This document shows positions 7,033 through 13,745 of a stretch of DNA of 14,593 nucleotides, piece by piece. This DNA comes from Bacteroidales bacterium. Lineage in GTDB: Bacteria; Bacteroidota; Bacteroidia; Bacteroidales; UBA932. The notes under the pieces are model-generated. The model searched no databases and had not been told where the DNA came from. It worked only from the letters and a program-made list of their open reading frames with translations. Position numbers and translations under genes: made by a program. The DNA is taken from contig WRBG01000032.1 in NCBI GenBank assembly GCA_009784635.1, positions 1 to 14,593 of the forward strand, read 5' to 3'. Position 1 is the stretch's first letter, and the number at the start of each line of letters is the position of its first letter.

Positions 7033-9863
7033 GATGTAGGTGTTTTGATAAAAGGTCCTGTATAACTTTTGGTGTTTCTCATAATGGTTTCGGGGGTTCC
7101 CGTGGCTACGATTTCTCCCCCCAAGTCGCCTCCTTCCGGCCCCAAGTCTATAATCCAATCCACACTGCTGATTATTTGCGGATTGTGTTCGATTACAATA
7201 ACGGTATTTCCGTGGTTGACCAATCTTTGCAGCACTTCGAGCAACATACGCACGTCCTCAAAATGCAGTCCGGTGGTGGGTTCGTCAAGGATATAGAGGG
7301 TATTGCCCGTGCCCCTCCTCGAAAGTTCTCCGGCCAATTTTACCCTTTGACATTCGCCTCCGCTCAAGGTGGTAGAGGGCTGCCCCAGCTTAACATAGCC
7401 CAATCCCACATCCTGTAGGGTTTTTATTTTTTGCATCATGGATGGAATATGGGCAAAAAATTCCCCGGCTTGGTCAAGGGTCATGTCGAGCACTTGGGCA
7501 ATATTTTTACCCTTATAGCGAACGGCAAGGGTTTCAGAATTATATCGTTGGGTGTTGCAGACGCGGCAAGGCACATATACGGGAGGCAAGAAATTCATTT
7601 CAATAACCTGTATGCCGGCGCCCCGACACTCGTCGCACCTGCCTCCCTTTACGTTAAAAGAGAATCGCCCTGCCTTGAAGCCCCGGATTTTGGCGTCCGG
7701 CGTCTCTTCAAACAGCTTGCGGATGTCTCCAAACAACTGGGTATAGGTAGCCGGATTGCTGCGGGGCGTGCGGCCTATGGGACTTTGGTCGATTTCTACC
7801 AATTTATCCAAAAATTCCATGCCTTCTATCCGCTCATAGGGAAGGGGTTGTTGTACCGACCGGTAAAAATGCCGGCTCAATATGGGCATGAGCGTGTCGT
7901 TCACCAAGCTGGATTTTCCGCTGCCGCTTACCCCCGTAACGCCAATCAGGCAACCTAAAGGAAATTCCACCTTAATGTGCTTGAGGTTATTGCCCGACGC
8001 GCCCGCAAGTGTAAGAATATGCCCGTTTCCTTTGCGGCGGGTGGCCGGAACGTCTATCTGCCGCAGTCCGGTGAGGTAATCGAGGGTTAGGCTTTTAAGC
8101 GGAGCTTGCGGATGCGCTTGATTGTACGACAAGAAATCGGGCAATCGTCCGGAGAAAAGCACTTCGCCGCCCTTACGTCCCGCTCCCGGCCCCATATCCA
8201 CCACCCAATCGGCGCAACGAATCATTTCCTCGTCGTGTTCCACCACCAATACGCTGTTTCCCTCGTCCCTAAGTTTTTGCAAAGCTTTGATTAGTTTTTG
8301 ATTATCCCGTTGATGCAAACCAATGCTCGGCTCGTCAAGGATATAGAGTACGTTTACCAACTTTGACCCGATTTGGGTGGCTAAACGAATCCGCTGACTC
8401 TCTCCTCCGCTTAGGCTGCGGGTAGCTCGATTCAGCGACAGGTATTCGAGGCCCACATCCACCAAAAAGCCCAGCCTGTCCCGTATTTCCCTAAACAGGT
8501 CTCTGGCTATAATCGCCTGTTTGGAAGAAATGCGGGCCTCGATTCCGTCTAACCACTTGGCTAAAGCGGCAATATTCATGGAACAAAGTTCGGCAATATT
8601 TTTTTGGTCGATTTTAAAACAGAGGGCTTCGCTTTTCAGCCGGGTTCCTTGACAAACGGGGCAGGTTTTTTCGACCAAAAACCGCTCGACCCGCTCCAAT
8701 CCTTCCTCGTTTTCTTCGGCCATGTTTTCTACTTGACTCATGATGCCCGAAAAACTCATCATAAAAGAACCTCCATGGGGCGTAGTCACCCGAATCAATT
8801 CGTTGGAGCCGTACAATATGGCCTGCATGATTTCCGGAGACAACCGGCTAATCGGCGTATGGAGCGAAAAGTCAAATCGTTTGGCCAAGGCTTCAAGCTG
8901 TCGGAACAACATGGTTTCGCGCATCTTTCCCAACAGTTCTATGCCTCCTTGGGCTACGGATAACTCCGGATTGGGAATCAGTTTGTCTATGTCTGCGGTG
9001 GCGATTACGCCCAATCCCTTGCAATGCGGACAGGCGCCTTGTGGAGCGTTAAAAGAAAAATCATGCGGCGCGGGCTCGGCAAAAGAAAGTCCGCTGTGGG
9101 GGCACATCAGTTGGGAGCTTAAATGGCGCATCTCATTCGTTTGCAAATCTACAAGTTGCAGGCTCCCTTTTCCGTGGCGGAGGGCCGTAGCCACAGAGGA
9201 TAAAAGCCGGGCTCGGTCTTTCTCCATAGGAACGACCTTGTCTACCACTACCTCAATAAAGTGCTGCTTGTAGCGGTCGAGCCTTAGGCTGGAAGTCAGT
9301 TCCTGTAGGCTTCCGTCTATACGCGCCTGACTAAATCCTTTTCGGATTAATTGCTCAAACAATTCTTTGTAATGGCCTTTGCGTCCCTTTACCAAAGGAG
9401 ATAGAATCAACAATTTACGATTTTCAAACTGACGGATGATAATATCTACCATTTGGGGCTGGGTGTAGCGTACTAACTCTTTGCCCGTTGCCGGCGAATA
9501 CGCCGTGGCGGCCCGAGCAAAAAGCAGGCGAAGGAAGTCGTTGACCTCGGTAAGGGTGCCCACGGTAGAACGGGGATTTTTTCCGGTTGTTTTTTGCTCA
9601 ATGGCAATAATGGGACTCAGCCCCGAGATATAATCCACATCGGGCCGTTCCAAACTTCCCATAAATTGGCGGGCATAGGCCGACAGGGTCTCTAAATAGC
9701 GGCGCTGTCCCTCGGCATACAGGGTGTCAAAGGCTAAAGAGGACTTCCCACTGCCGCTCAGTCCGGTAATAACGGTAAAGGCATTGCGGGGAATCCGCAG
9801 GGACGCATTTTTGAGGTTGTGTACCTTAGCGCCTTCGATTTCTATATATGGAGGGTCAGACAT
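7029..9863 (-). CDS. uvrA: UvrA, excinuclease ABC subunit A
   Basis: UvrA is the damage-recognition ATPase of nucleotide excision repair; it loads UvrB onto lesions. The 944-residue length is normal. There are two ABC cassettes: Walker A GLSGSGKSS (34-42) and GVSGSGKSS (644-652), signatures LSGGESQR (484-491) and LSGGECQR (833-840), and Walker B YILDEPSIGLH (507-517) and YILDEPTTGLH (857-867). The C-terminal zinc module has CDEC (743-746) and CRVC (766-769). The N-terminal one reads CPHSG then CPHC (254-257, 278-281), so its second Cys is Ser257. A CPVC pair at 401-404 is also present. The start at 9863 is 9 bases after the upstream hydrolase stop, and the stop overlaps the kinase start by 4 bases. 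Bacteroidota often carry more than one uvrA; this copy looks complete, with all ATPase motifs intact. Confidence 0.97.
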   Translation of the reverse strand: MSDPPYIEIEGAKVHNLKNASLRIPRNAFTVITGLSGSGKSSLAFDTLYAEGQRRYLETLSAYARQFMGSLERPDVDYISGLSPIIAIEQKTTGKNPRSTVGTLTEVNDFLRLLFARAATAYSPATGKELVRYTQPQMVDIIIRQFENRKLLILSPLVKGRKGHYKELFEQLIRKGFSQARIDGSLQELTSSLRLDRYKQHFIEVVVDKVVPMEKDRARLLSSVATALRHGKGSLQLVDLQTNEMRHLSSQLMCPHSGLSFAEPAPHDFSFNAPQGACPHCKGLGVIATADIDKLIPNPELSVAQGGIELLGKMRETMLFRQLEALAKRFDFSLHTPISRLSPEIMQAILYGSNELIRVTTPHGGSFMMSFSGIMSQVENMAEENEEGLERVERFLVEKTCPVCQGTRLKSEALCFKIDQKNIAELCSMNIAALAKWLDGIEARISSKQAIIARDLFREIRDRLGFLVDVGLEYLSLNRATRSLSGGESQRIRLATQIGSKLVNVLYILDEPSIGLHQRDNQKLIKALQKLRDEGNSVLVVEHDEEMIRCADWVVDMGPGAGRKGGEVLFSGRLPDFLSYNQAHPQAPLKSLTLDYLTGLRQIDVPATRRKGNGHILTLAGASGNNLKHIKVEFPLGCLIGVTGVSGSGKSSLVNDTLMPILSRHFYRSVQQPLPYERIEGMEFLDKLVEIDQSPIGRTPRSNPATYTQLFGDIRKLFEETPDAKIRGFKAGRFSFNVKGGRCDECRGAGIQVIEMNFLPPVYVPCRVCNTQRYNSETLAVRYKGKNIAQVLDMTLDQAGEFFAHIPSMMQKIKTLQDVGLGYVKLGQPSTTLSGGECQRVKLAGELSRRGTGNTLYILDEPTTGLHFEDVRMLLEVLQRLVNHGNTVIVIEHNPQIISSVDWIIDLGPEGGDLGGEIVATGTPETIMRNTKSYTGPFIKTPTS

Positions 9864-9872
9864 GAATAGCGA

Positions 9873-10529
9873 TTAGAAACGGCCCGGGTTGGGCGCAAGA
9901 AAAGGATTGTGCAGCCGTTCGTGGCCTATGGTGGTTTCGGGGCTGTGGCCGGGCAATACCCTTAGAGAGGAATCCAAGGGCAGGAGTTTTGTAGTAATGC
10001 TGTGCATCAATTGGTCAAAATCTCCTCCCGGCAAGTCGGTACGCCCAATGCTGCCGGCAAAAAGGGTGTCTCCGCTAATCAAAAAACCGTCTTGGGGAGC
10101 GTAGAGGCAAATGCCGCCCGGACTGTGCCCGGGTGTTTCCAATACCCGAATGTTGGAGTCGCCAAAACAAAGGGGCTGTTGCTCGCACAAAGGCAGGGTA
10201 TCAACCGGAGGTTTCTCTATTTCCATATTGAAGGCCCGCACATATTGGTCGGCTTGTTCAAGCATACGCCGGTCGGCAGGATGTATGCAGGCTTTAATCC
10301 CCCACTGGGCGCAAACAAAAGCATTCCCCATAATGTGGTCAAAATGGGCATGGGTGTTCACGACGTACTTTAGGTGGAGGCCTTCCTGCGCCACGTATTT
10401 TCGCAGCCGTTCCTTTTCTCCGGCGGAGTGGCATCCGGGGTCTACAATAATGGCTTCGAGGCTTTGGTCCCACAGCAGGTAGCAGCAGGTGCGTAGGTCG
10501 TTAAAATAAAAGGTCTTAATCTGAATCAT
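9873..10529 (-). CDS. Metallo-beta-lactamase-fold hydrolase (glyoxalase II/YcbL-like)
   Basis: This 218-residue cytosolic hydrolase has the full dinuclear metal motif set: THAHFDH (His60, His62, Asp64, His65), TPGHSPGG (His135), SGDTLF (Asp154) and LPGHSPETTIGHE (His195). FAGSIGRTDLPGGD (157-170) and the terminal ERLHNPF are typical of YcbL-type hydrolases, which are smaller than classical glyoxalase II because they lack its C-terminal helical substrate domain. The likely reaction is hydrolysis of a thioester such as S-lactoylglutathione or a related thiol adduct; the actual thiol is unknown. It lies 9 bases after pcm and 9 before uvrA, suggesting co-expression with repair functions. Confidence 0.92.
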   Translation of the reverse strand: MIQIKTFYFNDLRTCCYLLWDQSLEAIIVDPGCHSAGEKERLRKYVAQEGLHLKYVVNTHAHFDHIMGNAFVCAQWGIKACIHPADRRMLEQADQYVRAFNMEIEKPPVDTLPLCEQQPLCFGDSNIRVLETPGHSPGGICLYAPQDGFLISGDTLFAGSIGRTDLPGGDFDQLMHSITTKLLPLDSSLRVLPGHSPETTIGHERLHNPFLAPNPGRF

Positions 10530-10538
10530 AGGCGTTGT

Positions 10539-11183
10539 TTATCGGGTGCCGTGGAGCATGGGCACAAAAGAATAAGCTCCAAATGTTTGTTCTTTAAATG
10601 TTTGTTCATGGGTATGTTCTACCACGGTCATGGTTTGTACTTCTGTGCCCACGGGGACTACCATGCGTCCCCCCATGGCCAACTGTCCAAGGAGGCTTTG
10701 GGGAATTTGGGGGATTCCACAGGTAATCAGTATGCCTTTAAAGGGCGCGAATTGGGGAAGGCCTTCAAAACCATCTCCGTAATGGAGTTGGACGGAATTG
10801 TAGCCCAAAGCAGAAAGGTTCTTTTGGGCCAGCAGGTACAGCTTTTTTTGCCGCTCCATACTGAATACCATCAGTCCAAGTTCCAACAGAATAGCCGTTT
10901 GATAGCCGCAACCGGTTCCGATTTCCAATACCCTGTCCCATTTGGAAAGAGCCAGTAAGTGCGTTTGCATGGCCACGGTATAGGGCTGGGAAATGGTTTG
11001 GCTGGCGCCTATCGGAAGGGGTCTGTCCAAATAGGCAAGATGCTCCAATCCCTGCTCTATGAAAAGGTGTCTGGGGACTCTTTCCATGGCTTCGAGTATT
11101 TTGGGATGGAAAGGATATTTTTGTGCCAATTGGTCTACCAGTTGTCGCCGCCGGCCTTTGTGTTGGAGGGAATCGGATATCAT
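10539..11183 (-). CDS. pcm: Protein-L-isoaspartate O-methyltransferase
   Basis: This 214-residue SAM-dependent methyltransferase repairs isoaspartyl residues formed by ageing of proteins. Recognisable parts are RVPRHLFIE (35-43), the substrate-binding loop SQTISQPYTVA (61-71), the SAM motif VLEIGTGCGYQTA (85-97), the acidic turn SMERQKKL (108-115), GDGFEGLP (136-143), and the closing block ILITCGIPQIPQSLLGQL with GGRMVVPVG (151-179). Length is normal. The ATG at 11183 lies only 4 bases after a TAATTTTG promoter element, so the message may be nearly leaderless. It is the first gene of the operon. Near the C-terminus EQTFKEQTF (193-201) reflects a short in-frame DNA repeat. The function is secure. 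Confidence 0.95.
   Translation of the reverse strand: MISDSLQHKGRRRQLVDQLAQKYPFHPKILEAMERVPRHLFIEQGLEHLAYLDRPLPIGASQTISQPYTVAMQTHLLALSKWDRVLEIGTGCGYQTAILLELGLMVFSMERQKKLYLLAQKNLSALGYNSVQLHYGDGFEGLPQFAPFKGILITCGIPQIPQSLLGQLAMGGRMVVPVGTEVQTMTVVEHTHEQTFKEQTFGAYSFVPMLHGTR
10581..10607. repeat. Short in-frame direct repeat within pcm
   Basis: AAATGTTTGTTC occurs twice (10581-10592 and 10596-10607) at a 15-base period, so it encodes EQTF twice, separated by one Lys. The perfect 12-base identity suggests a recent slippage duplication of five codons in a surface loop near the pcm C-terminus. Confidence 0.6.
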
Positions 11184-11187
11184 GCTG

Positions 11188-11216
11188 CAAAATTAAGAAA
11201 AGACTCCATAAGCAAA
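11188..11216 (-). promoter_or_regulatory. Bacteroidota-type promoter for the pcm operon
   Basis: On the minus strand TTTG (11216-11213), a 17-base spacer and TAATTTTG (11195-11188) match the Bacteroidota -33 TTTG and -7 TAnnTTTG elements. Only 4 bases separate the -7 element from the pcm ATG at 11183, so transcription would begin at or very near the start codon. The -33 element lies just beyond the hairpin that ends the upstream OmpA-like gene. Confidence 0.6.
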
Positions 11217-11218
11217 GA

Positions 11219-11243
11219 GGTTGCCTAAAATTTTTAGACAACC
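11219..11243 (-). terminator. Hairpin behind the OmpA-like gene
   Basis: The 12-base arms GGTTGCCTAAAA (11219-11230) and TTTTAGACAACC (11232-11243) surround a single base; the only non-Watson-Crick position is a G-T/C-A site, a G-U wobble in the leftward transcript. In that direction the stem is followed by TCTTTGCTT, a moderately T-rich tail. It lies 24 bases after the OmpA-like stop and just ahead of the pcm promoter, so it most likely insulates the two units. Confidence 0.7.
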
Positions 11244-11267
11244 CCTTACTATGGACAAGGTATTAAT

Positions 11268-12953
11268 CTAGCGGATAAAAGCATGATAATCTACGGCCGT
11301 GCGTCCATCCAATTCGCCTCTGTTGAGCTGGGCGGCTTTGTTAAAGAACTGCTCGGCTTCCTCAGCTCTGTTCAAACGGCGCAGGGCAACACCCGTGTAG
11401 AATGCGGTGTACACGTTTTCCTGCTCCAATCTTTGCAAAGTTTGGTAGGCTTCACGGGTTTGTTTGGCGTTGAGTTGGGCAATGGCCAAGTTTACATCCG
11501 GCATGGCTCTGAGGAGGGGAATAGCCTGTTCATGCCTGCCTTGTTCCAGCAGGATGATGCCGCGGTAATAATCGGCCTCCGGGCCACTAATTCCACTAAG
11601 TATTTGATTAGCTTGATTGTGATTTCCGGCAATAATGTGGGTATATGCCATTTGGGCTTTTATCTTGGGATTGTCGGGAGATAGTTTCATGGCGTTGTCA
11701 AGGGCGTCAGAGGCGGCTTTGTAATCGTTCAATTTGAGGTACGCATTACCCAGATTGGCATAGAGTTCCCAAGAGGTGGGGTATAATGCAATCGCAGCCT
11801 TGTACATTTCCACTTTTCTTTCCAAAGAAGGTTCTGCCTCGGCGGCCTTGGCAAATTCGTTGGGAGTAAGAATGCTGGGATACAAGCGGGCGGCTTCTGC
11901 CAACAAATCTTGGTTCATGGAGGAGCGGTCAAAGCTTACCCTAATGGCGCTGTAACGAAGGTCGGGGAAAATAATTTCGCGAATAGTTTGGTCGTTGTTA
12001 ATCAGCGTCCTTACACTCCTCTCCGATTCATCGGGGTCGGTTCTATAGTTCAAGAATTGCGCAATAATCTCATTCTTGCGGGGATGATTGGACTCGCTCA
12101 TGAATTGGAAAAACTCTTCCCAAAAGTCGGGACTATCATTTATTTTATACTGGTCGTCGGTTAGGGTCTTGTTGTATCCCAAGGTTCTCAGATTTTGTTT
12201 CATGTGGGCTACGGCAGCTCTGGCGCGATTGGCAGCCAAGGGCTTATTAATCCTGTCGGTTCCTTCCGGAGAGGCATTTCCCACGATGTTTACTTCGGTA
12301 ATGGTAAAGGCAGGGTCCTGCATTAGGAACTTGAGCATATCATTCATCTTGTTGAAAGAGGGATTATTGGTTCCTTCTCTGGTAACTGCATGGCTGTTTA
12401 CTCTAAAGGTAATGCGGCCTTCGGGTTTGGCTTCGCCAAGTACATCGCCCACCACCACGTTGGCAGGGATAATCATCGGAGCAATGGGCAGCGCCGCCAA
12501 ATTAAGAGGCCCGCTATAGATGCGCTCAACGCGCTCCGCCTTGCTCAAGCAGTTATATAAGTATACGTCAATATGCAGCACAGAATGAAGCAGGGCGGCG
12601 TTTACGGGCACCTTGGTCGTATAGGAAATGACCTGTTCCTTAGACCAGTCTACCACAGGATAGTTGGTGTCTACTACGCTGGTTCCCTGTACTCCTTGAT
12701 AAGGAAGTTTAATCAGCTCCCCGTCGATTAGCTCAATGGAGGGCATCAATACAAAAGTAACCCTGCGCTCAAAATAATTGGCGGGCACGGTTACGCTAAA
12801 AGAGACCTCGATTTTTCCTTCGCTGGAAAGATACTCCGTTTGAACCGGAGATAACTTAACTCCATTTAAGTCAGCAGGAAGTCTATTCTTAGCCATAGAG
12901 GCAACAGGAATAAACAAAAGGCTCATTAATAGTACGCTAAGCAGCTTCTTCAT
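11268..12953 (-). CDS. OmpA-like envelope protein with C-terminal TPR repeats
   Basis: This 561-residue exported protein has a signal peptide at 1-21 (MKKLLSVLLMSLLFIPVASMA). Residues 25-155 form a beta-rich N-terminal domain. Residues about 180-340 form an OmpA-like domain (ITFRVNSHAV, VNIVGNASPEG, NKPLAANRARAA, FPDLRYSAIRVSFDRS). It has a long insertion after the RA helix (DSPDFWEEFFQFMSESNHPR and following), as in OmpA-like proteins of Bacteroidales. At the peptidoglycan-binding motif of classical OmpA (GHTD...G...RA) the Asp is replaced by Ser228/Pro229, while Arg243 is kept. TPR repeats fill about 375-545 (SWELYANLGNAYLKLNDYKAA and others). A role in anchoring or scaffolding the outer membrane is inferred. 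It stands alone with its own promoter and a terminator-like hairpin. No membrane-spanning beta-barrel is evident. Confidence 0.85.
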   Translation of the reverse strand: MKKLLSVLLMSLLFIPVASMAKNRLPADLNGVKLSPVQTEYLSSEGKIEVSFSVTVPANYFERRVTFVLMPSIELIDGELIKLPYQGVQGTSVVDTNYPVVDWSKEQVISYTTKVPVNAALLHSVLHIDVYLYNCLSKAERVERIYSGPLNLAALPIAPMIIPANVVVGDVLGEAKPEGRITFRVNSHAVTREGTNNPSFNKMNDMLKFLMQDPAFTITEVNIVGNASPEGTDRINKPLAANRARAAVAHMKQNLRTLGYNKTLTDDQYKINDSPDFWEEFFQFMSESNHPRKNEIIAQFLNYRTDPDESERSVRTLINNDQTIREIIFPDLRYSAIRVSFDRSSMNQDLLAEAARLYPSILTPNEFAKAAEAEPSLERKVEMYKAAIALYPTSWELYANLGNAYLKLNDYKAASDALDNAMKLSPDNPKIKAQMAYTHIIAGNHNQANQILSGISGPEADYYRGIILLEQGRHEQAIPLLRAMPDVNLAIAQLNAKQTREAYQTLQRLEQENVYTAFYTGVALRRLNRAEEAEQFFNKAAQLNRGELDGRTAVDYHAFIR

Positions 12954-12969
12954 GATATTTAGATATTTA
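12954..12969. repeat. 8-base tandem repeat in the OmpA-like leader
   Basis: GATATTTA is repeated twice head to tail directly next to the OmpA-like start codon; on the coding strand the leader ends TAAATATCTAAATATC before ATG. An A/T-rich, unstructured leader can favour translation initiation in Bacteroidota, which rarely use Shine-Dalgarno pairing. No other role is visible. Confidence 0.4.
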
Positions 12970-12997
12970 GATTAGTTTAGTAAAAACAGTATAATCG

Positions 12998-13026
12998 CAA
13001 AAGTACATAAATTTTTTAACAACCAA
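12998..13026 (-). promoter_or_regulatory. Bacteroidota-type promoter for the OmpA-like gene
   Basis: On the minus strand TTG (13026-13024), an 18-base spacer and TACTTTTG (13005-12998) fit the TTTG/TAnnTTTG promoter pattern. The -7 element is 44 bases upstream of the ATG at 12953, leaving an A/T-rich leader of about 40 bases. The upstream half reaches into the leader region of the divergent kinase gene. Confidence 0.7.
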
Positions 13027-13047
13027 TATGTTTTTGGAAAAAAATCG

Positions 13048-13055
13048 TATATTTG
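13048..13055 (+). promoter_or_regulatory. Bacteroidota-type promoter (-7 element) for the deoxynucleoside kinase
   Basis: TATATTTG matches TAnnTTTG and lies 22 bases before the ATG at 13078. The nearest TTTG (13033-13036) is only 11 bases upstream, too close for a normal -33 element, so only the -7 half is convincing. The element faces away from the OmpA-like promoter 43 bases to the left. Confidence 0.55.
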
Positions 13056-13077
13056 CCCATTCAAAACAGAATGGTTT

Positions 13078-13692
13078 ATGCATGTAGCTGTTTCCGGAAA
13101 TATAGGGAGTGGCAAGACCACCTTAACGGGCTTGCTGGCGCGTCATTATGGTTGGGAACCCAAGTACGAGGATGCGGATAGCAATCCGTATTTGAATGAT
13201 TTTTACAAAGATATGCCTCGTTGGGCCTTTAATCTGCAAATTTATTTTCTAAACAAGCGCTTGGCCGGTATTGTGGAGATTAAAAAGGCGGCGCATACGG
13301 TGATTCAAGACCGGACTATTTACGAGGACGCCTGTATTTTTGCAGCCAATCTTCACGCCATGGGCTTGATGACCACCCGCGATTATAGCAATTACCGTGC
13401 GCTTTTTGACTTGATGATGACGCTGGTGCCTCCTCCCGATTTACTGATTTACTTGAGGGCTTCCGTGCCCACTTTGGTTCAGCAAATACAAAAAAGGGGA
13501 CGCGACTACGAGAACAGCATCCGGATTGATTACCTGCAAGGACTCAATGAGCGATACGAGGCATGGTTTGCCGACTATCCCTCCGGAAACAAAATCGCAT
13601 TGGATGTAGACCAGTTAAAGTTTGAAGAAAATCCCGAGGATTTAAGCTTGGTGATTAACCGATTGGACGCGCAGATTAACGGATTGTTCTGA
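13078..13692 (+). CDS. Deoxynucleoside kinase (dNK family)
   Basis: This 204-residue kinase phosphorylates deoxynucleosides in the salvage pathway. It has a P-loop GNIGSGKTT (7-15), a probable catalytic Glu31 in YEDADSNPYL, the NLQIYFLNKR helix (52-61), the DR motif Asp78-Arg79 in IQDRTIYEDA, DLLIYLRAS (121-129) and a LID-like segment QKRGRDYENSIRIDYL with Arg140 and Arg142. Length and sequence match bacterial dNKs of the deoxyadenosine/deoxyguanosine kinase type; the preferred base cannot be read from sequence. The ATG at 13078 starts the glycine-loop strand correctly (MHVAVSG). It is divergent from the OmpA-like gene and precedes the ComM-like gene by 53 bases. Confidence 0.94.
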   Translation: MHVAVSGNIGSGKTTLTGLLARHYGWEPKYEDADSNPYLNDFYKDMPRWAFNLQIYFLNKRLAGIVEIKKAAHTVIQDRTIYEDACIFAANLHAMGLMTTRDYSNYRALFDLMMTLVPPPDLLIYLRASVPTLVQQIQKRGRDYENSIRIDYLQGLNERYEAWFADYPSGNKIALDVDQLKFEENPEDLSLVINRLDAQINGLF

Positions 13693-13733
13693 GCGGGTAG
13701 CATATTGGGGAGAGATGAGTGTGTGAAGATTAA

Positions 13734-13745
13734 ATATGTACATAT
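13734..13745. repeat. 12-base perfect palindrome abutting the ComM-like start codon
   Basis: ATATGTACATAT (13734-13745) is a perfect palindrome ending at the base before the ATG at 13746. It could be an operator or a small hairpin affecting initiation, but an A/T-rich palindrome of this size can arise by chance. Confidence 0.35.

Noticed and set aside
7033..7158. A 42-residue N-terminal extension of the nucleoside kinase.
   Set aside because: It would sit entirely inside the uvrA coding region; the ATG at 7032 overlaps the uvrA stop (ATGA) and starts the TGS-like domain at the expected place.
8604..9273. Long plus-strand frames opposite uvrA (119 and 177 codons).
   Set aside because: They are antisense to a full-length, motif-complete uvrA; their composition is what a high-GC third position gives on the opposite strand.
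10765..11241. A 158-codon minus-strand frame overlapping pcm in another frame.
   Set aside because: It reads through the hairpin and promoter upstream of pcm and shows no protein features; pcm is clearly the real gene.
13031..13037. TTTTTGG as a -33 element for the deoxynucleoside kinase promoter.
   Set aside because: It is only 11 bases from the TATATTTG element; the expected spacing is about 17-23 bases.
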